A stretch of DNA of 33,898 bases from Frigidibacter albus (lineage in GTDB: Bacteria; Pseudomonadota; Alphaproteobacteria; Rhodobacterales; Rhodobacteraceae), in assembly GCF_009908165.1 (NCBI RefSeq), contig NZ_JAAAUC010000018.1, positions 1-33,898 of the forward strand. Direction: 5' to 3'. Shown one piece after another: positions 14,949-23,310 of this stretch; positions within the stretch are counted from its first letter, which is position 1; every line of letters starts with the position of its first letter. A program made the position numbers and the translations under genes. The notes below the pieces were generated by a model. The model was not told the DNA's origin, ran no database searches, and worked only from the letters and a program-made list of their open reading frames with translations.

Positions 14949-15103
14949 CTTCAGCATCTCTGTAAATTGGCGGCACCCCCCGACGCCACCCCACCCACAC
15001 GGCGAGACGGCGGCCCGGAGATGGGGGTGGGGCGGCTAGGTGGCGGCGCAGCTCGGCACGGGGCGGCTGGAGCTGGCGAGGGGATGTCCCTGCGGCTTGC
15101 AGA

Positions 15104-16729
15104 TCAGGGCTGGTCTGCGCGCCCTGCCCCGCCGTCCTTGGTCAAGAACGGGATCACGGCTTCCATCGCTTCGAGCTTCTCTTGCAGCAGATCCGCACCG
15201 CCGTAGTTGGATTCTGTGTAGTCCTCACCGTCCAAGCGCCCCGCGATCAGGCGGCGAATCTCTGGGTCAATCTTGGCGCGCCGCGCGGCATCGGTCCACG
15301 AGTGGCGGAAACTGTGGAAGACCAATCCATCATCAGTGAGTTCGAGCGGGGTGCGGACGTACCGGCTGAAGCGTTCGCCATAGGTTTCGGTGTAGCGCCC
15401 CCGGTCATTCAACCGCACCTCGCGCGGCGTCTTTAGCTTGGTGCGGTTGTCTGTGTAGTTTTCAAGGAACAGCATCTTGCCCCCCGCCTGACGGCGGCGG
15501 GCAACAAAGTCACCGAACCCCGCATCCATCAAGGCCACGGGAACGGGGATGGTGCGGAAGCTGTGTTTGTTCTTCACCTTCTGGTCCTCACCTTCGTCGG
15601 TAATGCTGATCGTCAGCAGGTTCCCCCAGTTCGCCACGTCGGCCACATAGAGCTGCCCGATTTCTTCGCGCCGCGCCCCGGTGAATGCCGAAAAGATCGG
15701 TGCCCAGCGGTCGAGGGTGTCTTCGTGGAAACGCGCCGCGCAGTGAGGCAGGATCAAGCGGACCTGCGCAGGTGAGAACGGCTTCGTGTCGTCTTTCGCC
15801 CGCTCCGAGTGCTTCTGCTTGGCCTTGATGATCGTGTATTTTCCGAACGGGTCAGCCTTGATGAGGCCAAGCTGATTCATCGCATACGTAGCCAGCGCCT
15901 TCATGTGATCTATGCGGGTCTGCCTGATCTTGTCGCCCATCGTGTCCAGCCCCTTCACCTTCGCAACCTCAATGGCTTTGCGGATTGGCAGGTCTTGGAC
16001 GCGCTTCTCTCGGGTGATCGGCAGGCCTTTCAGGGCGTCGGAAAACGCGCTCAGGTGCGACTTTTCCCATTTGGCGATGGCAATATCGCCATGCAGTTCT
16101 ACCCACCGGCGGACGGTGTATCGCAGCGAATCCCGGAACTGCTTCGTGTAGCTCTTGTCATCGGCCATCCGCTCTGCAAGTTCGCGGATGCCGGTCACAC
16201 CTTCGTCAAGGAAGGCTGGCGCGGGCGGCACCGCCACCTCCAGCGTGGCGGAGATAGACTTCAACCTGCGAATTTCTGCCGTGATGGTGGTTTGGAAGGC
16301 TTCGTGCGCCGCCAGATCGGCCTTGAGCTGGATTTCCCGCATGACGTCGGGTGATAGCTCTTCGTCATCTGCGATGTCGGTTGCACCGTGACCCGCGATC
16401 AGGAACGCCGCCTGCTGACGCAGGCTTTCGACCGCGCGGGGTAGATACTGCCGCCCACCCAACGACTCCACAGCACCGGCGTCAGCCGGGAACAGTAACG
16501 CCTTAAAGCGCGCATCATCGGCCCTGTGTTCCGCGTTGCGCACTTGCACGTCGAAAGCCGCACGTTGCGCCCTCACCTGTCGCTCGGCTTCGCTGGGATC
16601 CCGCGATCCCGTACTCCGCTCGAAGGCGACCTTGCCGCCGTATTCTTGCCGGATCGCAGGGGGGATCGGAATGTTGAGGTGATAGTACCCGCCGCGCTGC
16701 TTGGTGAATCTCACTTTTTGCAGGGTCAT
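15104..16729 (-). CDS. int: Tyrosine site-specific recombinase (integrase)
   Basis: The protein has 541 aa from the ATG at 16727-16729 (MTLQKVRFTKQRGGYYHLNI). A GTG at 16762 would extend it through the arm sites and is less likely. The N-terminus is a beta-rich arm-binding domain and the middle is a helical core-binding domain. The catalytic domain has the first arginine in FTGARREEIGQL, the HxxR box in FHSFRHSWTDAAR, and the nucleophile tyrosine near the end in the DYTESNYGG region. It lies next to tRNA-Thr and attR, transcribed away from the tRNA, and should catalyse integration and excision between the 26-bp cores. Phased TAGGACA repeats lie directly upstream, so the protein may also repress its own gene. 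Confidence 0.92.
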   Translation of the reverse strand: MTLQKVRFTKQRGGYYHLNIPIPPAIRQEYGGKVAFERSTGSRDPSEAERQVRAQRAAFDVQVRNAEHRADDARFKALLFPADAGAVESLGGRQYLPRAVESLRQQAAFLIAGHGATDIADDEELSPDVMREIQLKADLAAHEAFQTTITAEIRRLKSISATLEVAVPPAPAFLDEGVTGIRELAERMADDKSYTKQFRDSLRYTVRRWVELHGDIAIAKWEKSHLSAFSDALKGLPITREKRVQDLPIRKAIEVAKVKGLDTMGDKIRQTRIDHMKALATYAMNQLGLIKADPFGKYTIIKAKQKHSERAKDDTKPFSPAQVRLILPHCAARFHEDTLDRWAPIFSAFTGARREEIGQLYVADVANWGNLLTISITDEGEDQKVKNKHSFRTIPVPVALMDAGFGDFVARRRQAGGKMLFLENYTDNRTKLKTPREVRLNDRGRYTETYGERFSRYVRTPLELTDDGLVFHSFRHSWTDAARRAKIDPEIRRLIAGRLDGEDYTESNYGGADLLQEKLEAMEAVIPFLTKDGGAGRADQP

Positions 16730-16735
16730 CTGGCC

Positions 16736-16793
16736 TGTCCTAGTTTTTGTCCTAGCGGACACTAGGACATAAACTAGGACAAACGCTAGGGAA
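16736..16793. promoter_or_regulatory. Right integrase arm-type sites (TAGGACA, 12-bp spacing)
   Basis: Reverse copies are at 16736-16742 and 16748-16754. Forward copies are at 16763-16769 and 16775-16781, with a variant TAGGGAA at 16787-16793. Both groups have a 12-bp period, matching the three copies inside attL. The array lies between the integrase start codon and attR, so binding here could serve both recombination and control of the integrase promoter. Confidence 0.75.
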
Positions 16794-16845
16794 AAGGCGC
16801 GAGTAAATCCTTGTTTTTGCGTATGTTCTTATAATTCAAGGGGAT

Positions 16846-16871
16846 GGATGGTGCTGTGAGAGAGGATTGAA
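16846..16871. repeat. attR: right 26-bp attachment core inside tRNA-Thr
   Basis: This is the exact partner of 890-915. It covers the CCA end, the discriminator, the 3' acceptor strand and part of the T arm of tRNA-Thr, so integration leaves the tRNA intact on this side. Confidence 0.92.
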
Positions 16872-16923
16872 CTCTCGACCTCACCCTTACCAAGGGTGTG
16901 CTCTACCACTGAGCTACCACAGC
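16849..16923 (-). tRNA. tRNA-Thr(GGT)
   Basis: A full 75-nt cloverleaf with encoded CCA. The acceptor stem GCTGTGG pairs with TCACAGC. The D arm is GCTC...GAGC. The anticodon arm is CACCC-TTGGTAA-GGGTG with anticodon GGT. The T arm is GAGAG-TTCAATC-CTCTC. Its 3' end is the integration site of the 16-kb element. Confidence 0.95.
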
Positions 16924-17050
16924 GCCGGGGCCAAGTGCATCTGCTTGCGCATCTGCGTTTCGGCCGGTGTGGGCGCGGATTTAGACGCAAAGCCGGGGCA
17001 GCGCAAGCGCAATCTGGACCCTTTTCGCCATCCGCGCTACAGAGGCGCAG

Positions 17051-17221
17051 ATGGAACGCGAAGCCGGGAAAAAGCAGGGCAAAACCGCAGCGGACGGGCG
17101 TGAGGCCCGGCTGAAGGCGGCGCTGAAGGCCAATCTTGCCCGGCGCAAGGGGCAGGCGAAGGCGCGCGCCGCGGCGGATGCGGACGATGCCCCGGACGGC
17201 GGCAGCCAGGATAAAGACTGA
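17051..17221 (+). CDS. Small charged hypothetical protein upstream of murA
   Basis: The protein has 56 aa, ATG at 17051 with AGAGG upstream. The product (MEREAGKKQGKTAADGREAR...) is a very basic alanine-rich helix (LKAALKANLARRKGQAKARA) with an acidic tail (ADADDAPDGGSQDKD). Codon use fits the GC-rich chromosome. A small lysine/arginine protein in front of murA is something I recall from Rhodobacteraceae, without a known function. It lies 70 bases before the murA start and may be co-transcribed. Confidence 0.6.
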   Translation: MEREAGKKQGKTAADGREARLKAALKANLARRKGQAKARAAADADDAPDGGSQDKD

Positions 17222-17290
17222 CGGGCCGGGCCCGGGCGCACCGCGCCTGCACGGCGCGAACAACAACAAGACGCAAAGCGAGGCAGGCAG

Positions 17291-18562
17291 ATGGATTCGA
17301 TACGGGTGGTGGGCGGCGCGGAACTCAACGGGCGGATCCCGATTGCCGGGGCCAAGAATGCCTGCCTGACGCTGATGCCGGCGACGATCCTGACGGATGA
17401 GCCGCTGACGCTGACCAATGCGCCGCGGCTGTCGGACATCCGCACCATGACCGCGCTGCTGCAATCGCTGGGGGCCGAGGCGGCCAGCCTGCAGGGCGGG
17501 CAGGTGCTGGCGCTGTCGAGCCATGACCTGTCCAACCTCCATGCCGACTATGACATCGTGCGCAAGATGCGCGCCTCGATCCTGGTGCTTGGGCCCATGC
17601 TGGCGCGGCACGGGCAGGCTGTGGTCTCGCTGCCCGGCGGCTGCGCCATCGGCGCGCGGCCCGTAGACCTGCACCTGAAGGCGCTGGAGGCGATGGGGGC
17701 AGAGCTGGAGCTGCGCGAGGGCTATATCCATGCCCGCGCGCCGATGGGCGGGCTGCGCGGCGCGGTGATCGACTTCCCCTTCGTCTCGGTCGGGGCCACG
17801 GAAAACGCGCTGATGGCGGCCACGCTCGCCCGCGGCACCACCGTACTGAACAACGCCGCGCGCGAGCCGGAAATCGTCGACCTTGCCCGCTGTCTGCGCC
17901 GCATGGGCGCGCAGATCGAAGGTGAGGGCACTCATACCATCACAGTGCAAGGCGTCGACCGGCTCGGCGGCGCCACCCATCCTGTGGTCGTGGACCGGAT
18001 CGAGCTTGGCACCTACATGCTGGCCCCGGCGATCACCGGCGGCTCGGTCGAGTGCCTTGGCGGGCGGCTGGAGCTGATCGGCGCCTTCGCCGAACGGCTG
18101 GACGCAGCCGGCATCGCGGTCGAGGAGACCCCCGACGGGCTCAAAGTCACCCGCCGCAACGGCCGGGTGAACGCGGTGGATGTGGTGACGGAACCTTTCC
18201 CCGGTTTCCCGACTGACCTTCAGGCGCAGATGATGGCGCTCCTGTGTACGGCCGAAGGAACCAGCGTGCTGGAGGAGAGGATCTTCGAGAACCGCTTCAT
18301 GCACGCGCCCGAGCTGATGCGGATGGGCGCGCGGATCGAGGTGCATGGCGGCACCGCCACCGTGACCGGCGTCGACCAGCTCAAGGGTGCCCCGGTGATG
18401 GCGACCGACCTGCGCGCCAGCGTCAGCCTGATCTTGGCCGCGCTGGCGGCGCAGGGCGAGACGGTGGTCAGCCGTGTCTACCACCTCGACCGCGGCTATG
18501 AGCGGGTCGAGGAGAAGCTGCGGGCCTGCGGCGCCACCATCGAACGGGTGCAAGGCGATTGA
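17291..18562 (+). CDS. murA: UDP-N-acetylglucosamine 1-carboxyvinyltransferase
   Basis: The protein has 423 aa, the usual MurA length. It transfers enolpyruvate from PEP to UDP-GlcNAc, the first committed step of peptidoglycan synthesis, in the cytoplasm. The catalytic cysteine is C118 in [17 protein letters not shown], and K22-N23 in AGAKNACL form the substrate-binding pair. The [19 protein letters not shown] motif near the C-terminus is typical. Both inside-out alpha/beta repeats are intact, so the enzyme should be active. A GAGG-containing leader precedes the ATG. It is followed by a DUF2948 gene after a small 17-bp duplication. Confidence 0.97.
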   Translation: MDSIRVVGGAELNGRIPIAGAKNACLTLMPATILTDEPLTLTNAPRLSDIRTMTALLQSLGAEAASLQGGQVLALSSHDLSNLHADYDIVRKMRASILVLGPMLARHGQAVVSLPGGCAIGARPVDLHLKALEAMGAELELREGYIHARAPMGGLRGAVIDFPFVSVGATENALMAATLARGTTVLNNAAREPEIVDLARCLRRMGAQIEGEGTHTITVQGVDRLGGATHPVVVDRIELGTYMLAPAITGGSVECLGGRLELIGAFAERLDAAGIAVEETPDGLKVTRRNGRVNAVDVVTEPFPGFPTDLQAQMMALLCTAEGTSVLEERIFENRFMHAPELMRMGARIEVHGGTATVTGVDQLKGAPVMATDLRASVSLILAALAAQGETVVSRVYHLDRGYERVEEKLRACGATIERVQGD

Positions 18563-18566
18563 GGGG

Positions 18567-18596
18567 ACTGGGCGAGTGAAGGAACTGGGCGAGTGA
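18567..18596 (+). repeat. 17-bp tandem duplication after murA
   Basis: ACTGGGCGAGTGA occurs at 18567-18579 and again at 18584-18596, a 17-bp period in the short murA-DUF2948 gap. It duplicates the area just upstream of the next gene's ribosome site and looks like simple slippage. Confidence 0.8.
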
Positions 18597-18609
18597 GGGA
18601 ACCAGCGAC

Positions 18610-19086
18610 ATGACCGATGCACGTTTCGAAGACGGCGCCGAAACCGCGCTGAGCCTGCTGGCGCAATCGCCCGAGGATCTACCGGTGATCTCGGCCCTGC
18701 TGCAGGACGCGGTGCTGCCCGCGTCAGAAATCCGCTGGGACCGCAGCGCGCGCAAGCTGGCGCTGCTGGTCAACCGCTTCCGCTGGGAAGACCGCGAGGC
18801 GGCCGAACGTGAGGGGCGGCCCTATGAACGGGTCCGCGCGCTGCTGGTGATCGGCGATGTGCAGCGCGTCGTCTCGCAAGGCGTGCCGCGCGGCGACGCC
18901 GATACCGTGCTGTCGATCCTGTCGCTGGACTGGCAGCCGGCCGAGGATGGCACCGGCCGGCTGGTGCTGGTGCTGGCCGGCGACGGCGCCATCGCGGCCG
19001 AGGTGGAATGCCTCGATCTGACCCTGCGCGATGTGACCCGGCCCTATCTGGCGCCCTCCCGCAAGGCCCCAGGCCACCCGGATTGA
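18610..19086 (+). CDS. DUF2948 family protein
   Basis: The protein has 158 aa. The pattern AQSPEDLPVISALLQDAVLP, then WDRSARKLALLVNRFRWED, then VLSILSLDWQ and LVLAGDGAIAAEVECLDLTL matches DUF2948, a family of alphaproteobacteria that commonly follows murA and precedes hisD. The function is unknown; the fold is a mix of strands with short helices and no signal peptide. Here it is separated from hisD by an opposite-strand gene, which breaks the usual order. Confidence 0.88.
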   Translation: MTDARFEDGAETALSLLAQSPEDLPVISALLQDAVLPASEIRWDRSARKLALLVNRFRWEDREAAEREGRPYERVRALLVIGDVQRVVSQGVPRGDADTVLSILSLDWQPAEDGTGRLVLVLAGDGAIAAEVECLDLTLRDVTRPYLAPSRKAPGHPD

Positions 19087-19131
19087 CGCCTGTGCGATCT
19101 GCCCGCGGGTCTGGGCTGACCTCAGGGCCGC

Positions 19132-20238
19132 TCACGCACAGGCGGCGCGTTGGGGCACGATGCCTTCAAAACTCGTTTCCAGCGTCAGGGACGGATCCGG
19201 CTGCCCGTAATCGGCGGCTTTCTCCCACTCCTGCAAAAACAGGTCGGCCGCGCGCATCGGATAGGTCCCGTCGTAGAATATCCGGTTGCAAGGCGTTCGA
19301 TCCGCAACCGATCTCAGATACTCGGCATAGGGACTGTCGTTGAACTTGAAACCGGACTCGACCATATACATCCTGTCGGTCTTGTTGCACACAATCATGT
19401 CGTGGGCATAACTGCCCGGCCCAAGGAGGATGCCCATGGCACTTGCAAAGCTGGCAATGCCGGCTTCGCGGGACCGGATCAGCCTTTCATGCAGATACTC
19501 GATAAGCTGATGGTCTGCGGGCGTATCCTTGCTGTGGACAGACGGCGACCTTTCGCGCGTGTGGCGCGCCCTGACATAGGCATGGAGCACCTGGGTGCCG
19601 ACAGCCTGAATCCGGAACATCGTGAAATACTTCGAACCCTGGAATTCGATCCTCGTGTCGATATACTCGGTGTTATACCGCGTCGGATCGACGGCGTCGC
19701 CGGGCGCCAGCACGCGCGTTGCCTTTCCTGACCCGATCTCGCTGTTGCTGAAGACGATCGCTTCGGGCGATGCCTCATCTATCATCCGGGGCATCTGGAT
19801 TCCGTTGGCAGACAGGTACTTGTTTGCCGTCCTCTTGTTGGAAATGATCGACCCCGCCCGCCGCGTGCAGAAGACGAACCCGGCCCGCCTTTCCGCGGCT
19901 GCCACCCTCTGCGTGTAGGGAAATGGCAGCTCTTCGTTGAACAGGTGAATGATGGCCGCATTTTTGTCGACAGCATGGCGGTCGAGGCCATCTTCATCCC
20001 AGACGAAGAAGCAATCCACCCCCTTCTCCGCCATTCTCTGCGTGAACCCGGGAAAATAATCCCATTGATAGACTTTCGCCTTCGCCCAGAATCCGAACCG
20101 TGTGAATCCGGTGATCACGATACGGCGGGGCCGGTTGGCCGGTGCGGCAATGCCGGGCAGCTGGCGAAACTGGTTGTCGATCCACGTGAGGTCCCGAGGT
20201 TTTATCCCCTCGGACAGCGGCGACTTGACAAATATCAT
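19132..20238 (-). CDS. ATP-grasp-like protein of unknown function
   Basis: The protein has 368 aa from the ATG at 20236-20238; an adjacent GTG at 20241 is an alternative. The middle (SIISNKRTANKYLSANGIQM) has the K...L...GI(x)P signature where ATP-grasp enzymes begin their ATP-binding domain. Later segments FTMFRIQAVGTQVLHAYVRA and YMVESGFKFNDSPYAEYLRS resemble the metal/ATP-binding strands (R...A...R; E...F). Such enzymes ligate carboxylates to amines or thiols. The N-terminus (RRIVITGFTRFGFWAKAKVY) could be a Rossmann-like pre-grasp domain. It lies opposite to and inside an otherwise conserved murA-hisD neighbourhood, with lower GC, so it was probably inserted. The substrate is unknown. Confidence 0.5.
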   Translation of the reverse strand: MIFVKSPLSEGIKPRDLTWIDNQFRQLPGIAAPANRPRRIVITGFTRFGFWAKAKVYQWDYFPGFTQRMAEKGVDCFFVWDEDGLDRHAVDKNAAIIHLFNEELPFPYTQRVAAAERRAGFVFCTRRAGSIISNKRTANKYLSANGIQMPRMIDEASPEAIVFSNSEIGSGKATRVLAPGDAVDPTRYNTEYIDTRIEFQGSKYFTMFRIQAVGTQVLHAYVRARHTRERSPSVHSKDTPADHQLIEYLHERLIRSREAGIASFASAMGILLGPGSYAHDMIVCNKTDRMYMVESGFKFNDSPYAEYLRSVADRTPCNRIFYDGTYPMRAADLFLQEWEKAADYGQPDPSLTLETSFEGIVPQRAACA

Positions 20239-20629
20239 CACTCAAAAACCTCGGCTTTGGCCGCCGTCCGCAAAAGCAAACCGGCCCCTGGAGAATCGCC
20301 CGTTTTGAAGAAATGATCAACCCGGCACATTAAAAAAACTGCTGGCCGAGGCCGAATACGGGCCGCCCCGGTTCCGGCAACCGTCGCTGCCTGGCGCCAA
20401 CCCATCGAAATCAGAAGCAAGGCGCAGGTCAGCGAACGAGGCAAGTGAGACAGCCCTCGGCAAAGGCCCCATGACCCCGCCGCGAGCGCCTGGCAGGGCG
20501 CCGCCCCGCGCCCGAGCCCATCAGCTGCATCACAGCGCCGCGCCCCACCCCGCCCGACCCGGACCAGTCCTCGCTTGAGGCGCGCCCCCTGCCCCTGTAA
20601 GCGGTGGGCGACAGCCGCAGGAGTGCCCG
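20239..20629. promoter_or_regulatory. Divergent spacer before hisD
   Basis: There are 391 bases between two divergent genes. It must hold the promoters of both. The left 120 bases are AT-richer (ATTAAAAAAACTGCTGG near 20328) and fit the incoming gene. The right part is GC-rich chromosome and ends in CAGGAG, the hisD ribosome site. A 68-codon minus-strand frame (20238-20444) ending at the neighbouring start codon is open but has no ribosome site and is not called. Confidence 0.45.
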
Positions 20630-21940
20630 ATGCCCCAGTTCCTGACCACCTCCGAGCCCTCGTTCGAAACCGCCTTCACCGCGCTATTGGGCCTCAAGCG
20701 CGAGGATGCGCCCGATGTCGATGACGCCGTGGCCGCCATCATCGCCGATGTCCGCGCCCGCGGCGACGCCGCCGTCATCGAGCTGACCGCGAAATTCGAC
20801 CGTCTGGACCTGACCTCCGCCACCCTCGCCTTCACCGCGGCCGAGATCGAGGCCGAATGCGCCAAGGTCTCGCCCGAGGACCGCGCCGCGCTGGAACTCG
20901 CCGCCGACCGCATCCGCGCCTACCACGCCCGCCAGCTGCCCGAGGATGCCTGCTGGCAGGACGAGCACGGCGCCACCCTCGGCTGGCGCTGGACGCCGGT
21001 CAGCGCCGCCGGGCTCTACGTTCCGGGCGGGCTCGCCTCCTACCCCTCCTCGGTGCTGATGAACGCCGTGCCCGCCCGCGTCGCCGGGGTCGAGCGGCTG
21101 GTGATCTGCTGCCCGACCCCCGGCGGCGTGGTCAACCCGCTGGTGCTGCTGGCCGCCCGCATCGCCGGGGTCGACACCATCTACCGCATCGGCGGCGCGC
21201 AGGCGATTGCGGCGCTGGCCTATGGCACCGAAACCATCGCCCCGGTGGACAAGATCACCGGCCCCGGCAATGCCTATGTCGCCGCCGCCAAGCGCCGGGT
21301 CTTCGGCCGCGTCGGCATCGACATGATCGCCGGCCCCTCGGAAATCCTGGTCATCGCCGATGCAGACAATGATCCCGACTGGATCGCGCTCGACCTGCTC
21401 AGCCAGGCCGAGCATGACGAAAGCGCCCAGTCGATCCTGATCACGGACGATGCCACCTTCGGCCGCGCCGTCGCTGCCGCCGTCGACAAGCGCCTTGAAA
21501 CGCTGGAACGCCGTGCCATCGCCGGGGCCAGCTGGCTCAACAACGGCGCCATCATCATCACCCAGGACCTCGAGGAAGCCGCCCGGCTTTCCAACCGCAT
21601 CGCCCCCGAACATCTGGAGCTTTGCGTGGCCGATCCCGACGCCCTCGCCACCCGCATCACCCATGCCGGCGCCATCTTTCTGGGAAGCTGGACGCCCGAA
21701 GCGATCGGTGATTACGTGGGCGGGCCGAACCATGTGCTGCCCACCGCACGCTCGGCGCGGTTCTCCAGCGGGTTGTCGGTCATGGATTTCGTCAAGCGCA
21801 CCACCCTTGCCAAGATGACCCCCGGCGCGCTGGCCGCCATCGGCCCCGCCGCCGAACGCCTCGCCATATCCGAAAGCCTGCAGGCGCACGGGCTCTCGGT
21901 TCGCGCGCGGCTGGACCGGCTGAACGGGGGCGCGGAATGA
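20630..21940 (+). CDS. hisD: Histidinol dehydrogenase
   Basis: The protein has 436 aa, the normal length. It oxidises histidinol twice with NAD to give histidine, the last step of the pathway, using one zinc ion. Conserved segments include GLYVPGG(L)ASYPSSVLMNAVPARVAG, YRIGGAQAIAALAYGTETI, DKITGPGNAYVAAAKRRVFG, DMIAGPSEILVIAD, LLSQAEHDESAQSILIT and RIAPEHLEL, covering NAD, zinc and catalytic (E/H) residues. The start is the ATG at 20630 with CAGGAG upstream. It opens a coupled operon: the stop overlaps the next ATG (ATGA). The other his genes are not in the window, as is common in this family. Confidence 0.97.
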   Translation: MPQFLTTSEPSFETAFTALLGLKREDAPDVDDAVAAIIADVRARGDAAVIELTAKFDRLDLTSATLAFTAAEIEAECAKVSPEDRAALELAADRIRAYHARQLPEDACWQDEHGATLGWRWTPVSAAGLYVPGGLASYPSSVLMNAVPARVAGVERLVICCPTPGGVVNPLVLLAARIAGVDTIYRIGGAQAIAALAYGTETIAPVDKITGPGNAYVAAAKRRVFGRVGIDMIAGPSEILVIADADNDPDWIALDLLSQAEHDESAQSILITDDATFGRAVAAAVDKRLETLERRAIAGASWLNNGAIIITQDLEEAARLSNRIAPEHLELCVADPDALATRITHAGAIFLGSWTPEAIGDYVGGPNHVLPTARSARFSSGLSVMDFVKRTTLAKMTPGALAAIGPAAERLAISESLQAHGLSVRARLDRLNGGAE

Positions 21941-22833
21941 CCCCCCAAGGGCGTTCGCTCGAACTGTTTTTCGTTGACGGCCGACCGGGTGGGCTTACCA
22001 CGGCAGAGGTCTTCAACTGGACGGGCCATGTCCTGAGAATTCCGCGCACCGAGATTGTTCGCGGGCTCTCTCGCGAGCAGGCGAAATTCACCGGCGTCTA
22101 TCTGTTACTCGGTGAGCATGAGGGGCGTCCTTACGCCTATGTGGGTGAGGGCGAGGAGGTTGCCGAACGCATCCGCTCGCATGACGCAAAGCGAGATTGG
22201 TGGAGCGAGGCAGTGATCATCACCACGCTCTCTAACAACCTGCACAAGGCCCATGTGAAATACCTCGAGGCGCGAATCGTCGAAAAGGCTCGAGCCGCCG
22301 CGGTGAGCAATCTGGAAAATGGAAACACCCCTCCCCGCTCAAGCCTGAGCGAGGCCGCAGTCGCGAATATGGAGGAGTTCCTCAGCACACTCGATATCGC
22401 ACTGGCCGCCCTCGGCATCGACCTCATGAATGATCGTCGCCGTCGCGCCGTGGTCAGCGCGGCGGTCGGAACGACAGCCCAACAGATGTTCGCGCAGCCT
22501 AGGTTTGAATGTGTCGGTGAGAAAGGTGCGCTCCGCGCCCATGCACTGCTAGATGGTGAGGTCTTCAGCGTTCAGGCTGGCTCGATGGCCCGAAGCTCGT
22601 GGGTTGGCATCGAGGGCGGCTACAAACCACTCTATAGCAAGCTGGTTGAAACCGGCGTGATCGTGAACGACGGCGCATCTAGGAAGTTCGCAGACAGTTA
22701 TGCGTTCAGCAGTCCATCCGCAGCAGCAGCCGTTGTCCTCGGGCGCGCGGCGAATGGTCGGTTGGAGTGGAAGATGGCAGATGGCCGTTCCTACGCAGAG
22801 TGGGAGCGGGAAATGTTGGGAGCAGTGGAATGA
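21937..22833 (+). CDS. GIY-YIG nuclease-like protein with C-terminal DUF4357
   Basis: The protein has 298 aa. Residues about 50-120 form a GIY-YIG-type domain: GVYLLLGEHEGRPYAYVGEG corresponds to the GIY...YIG strands, then a basic VAERIRSHDAKRDWW, and the glutamate in VKYLEARIVEKA corresponds to the metal-binding E. The C-terminus (FSVQAGSMARSSWVGIEGGY, then YAFSSPSAAAAVVLGRAANGR, then WKMADGRSYAEWE) is a clear DUF4357 domain. This family is often found with restriction or defence genes. Both ends overlap neighbours by ATGA, so it is spliced into the hisD operon. Its GC is lower than its neighbours. The nuclease specificity is unknown. Confidence 0.8.
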   Translation: MTPQGRSLELFFVDGRPGGLTTAEVFNWTGHVLRIPRTEIVRGLSREQAKFTGVYLLLGEHEGRPYAYVGEGEEVAERIRSHDAKRDWWSEAVIITTLSNNLHKAHVKYLEARIVEKARAAAVSNLENGNTPPRSSLSEAAVANMEEFLSTLDIALAALGIDLMNDRRRRAVVSAAVGTTAQQMFAQPRFECVGEKGALRAHALLDGEVFSVQAGSMARSSWVGIEGGYKPLYSKLVETGVIVNDGASRKFADSYAFSSPSAAAAVVLGRAANGRLEWKMADGRSYAEWEREMLGAVE

Positions 22834-23309
22834 CCCGCATCTGCCGCATCGAGATCGACGATTCGGGCCTGCCCGCGCCGACGCCGGAGATCGAGCAGGA
22901 GCGCCGGGTGGCGATCTTCGATCTGCTGGAAGACAACAGCTTCGCCCTTCCCGGGCGCGGCGGCGCCCCCGCGCCCGACGGCCCCTTCGTGCTGGCCCTT
23001 GCCATGCGCGAAGGCCGGCTGGTGTTCGACACCACCACCGAAGCCGGGGCCAAGGCCGCCGAGTTCCATCTGTCGATGGGGCCGTTCCGGCAGGCGGTGA
23101 AGGACTATTTCCAGATCTGCGCCAGCTATTTCGAGGCGGTCAAGCGCCTGCCCCCCAGCCAGATCGAGGCCATCGACATGGCCCGCCGCGGCATCCACAA
23201 CGAGGGCGCGCGGATCTTGCAAGAACGGCTGGAGGGCAAGGCAGAGCTGGACATCGACACCGCCCGGCGCCTCTTCACCCTGATCTGCGTCCTCAATACC
23301 GGGAGCTGA
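22830..23309 (+). CDS. UPF0262 family protein
   Basis: The protein has 159 aa from the ATG at 22830, which overlaps the previous stop (ATGA). It matches UPF0262: MTRICRIEIDDSGLPAPTPE, EQERRVAIFDLLEDNSFALP, FVLALAMREGRLVFDTTTE, FRQAVKDYFQICASYFEAVK, PSQIEAIDMARRGIHNEGA and the final LFTLICVL. The family is restricted mainly to alphaproteobacteria and typically lies after hisD; its function is unknown. It is cytoplasmic with no signal peptide. Confidence 0.93.
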   Translation: MTRICRIEIDDSGLPAPTPEIEQERRVAIFDLLEDNSFALPGRGGAPAPDGPFVLALAMREGRLVFDTTTEAGAKAAEFHLSMGPFRQAVKDYFQICASYFEAVKRLPPSQIEAIDMARRGIHNEGARILQERLEGKAELDIDTARRLFTLICVLNTGS

Positions 23310-23310
23310 T

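Larger units (their letters stand above)
890..16871. mobile_element. Integrated satellite-like element at tRNA-Thr(GGT)
   Basis: A perfect 26-bp direct repeat occurs at 890-915 and 16846-16871, and the right copy is the 3' end of tRNA-Thr. Between them lie a tyrosine integrase next to the tRNA, a serine recombinase, a primase-polymerase/helicase, an iteron-rich probable origin, a train of tiny overlapping genes, and lower-GC cargo. There are no capsid, terminase, tail, relaxase or type IV secretion genes. One full unit is about 15.96 kb. Size, gene content, and the position of the origin just after the primase gene resemble phage satellites (PICI-like). A self-replicating integrative element of another kind remains possible because no packaging or helper-interaction gene can be recognised. 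Confidence 0.85.

Noticed and set aside
16829-18622. 597-codon minus-strand open frame opposite murA
   Set aside because: It is the antisense shadow of a GC-rich gene; murA on the plus strand has full family motifs.
20684-21889. 401-codon minus-strand frame opposite hisD
   Set aside because: It has composition typical of antisense GC-rich frames and no domain; hisD is certain.
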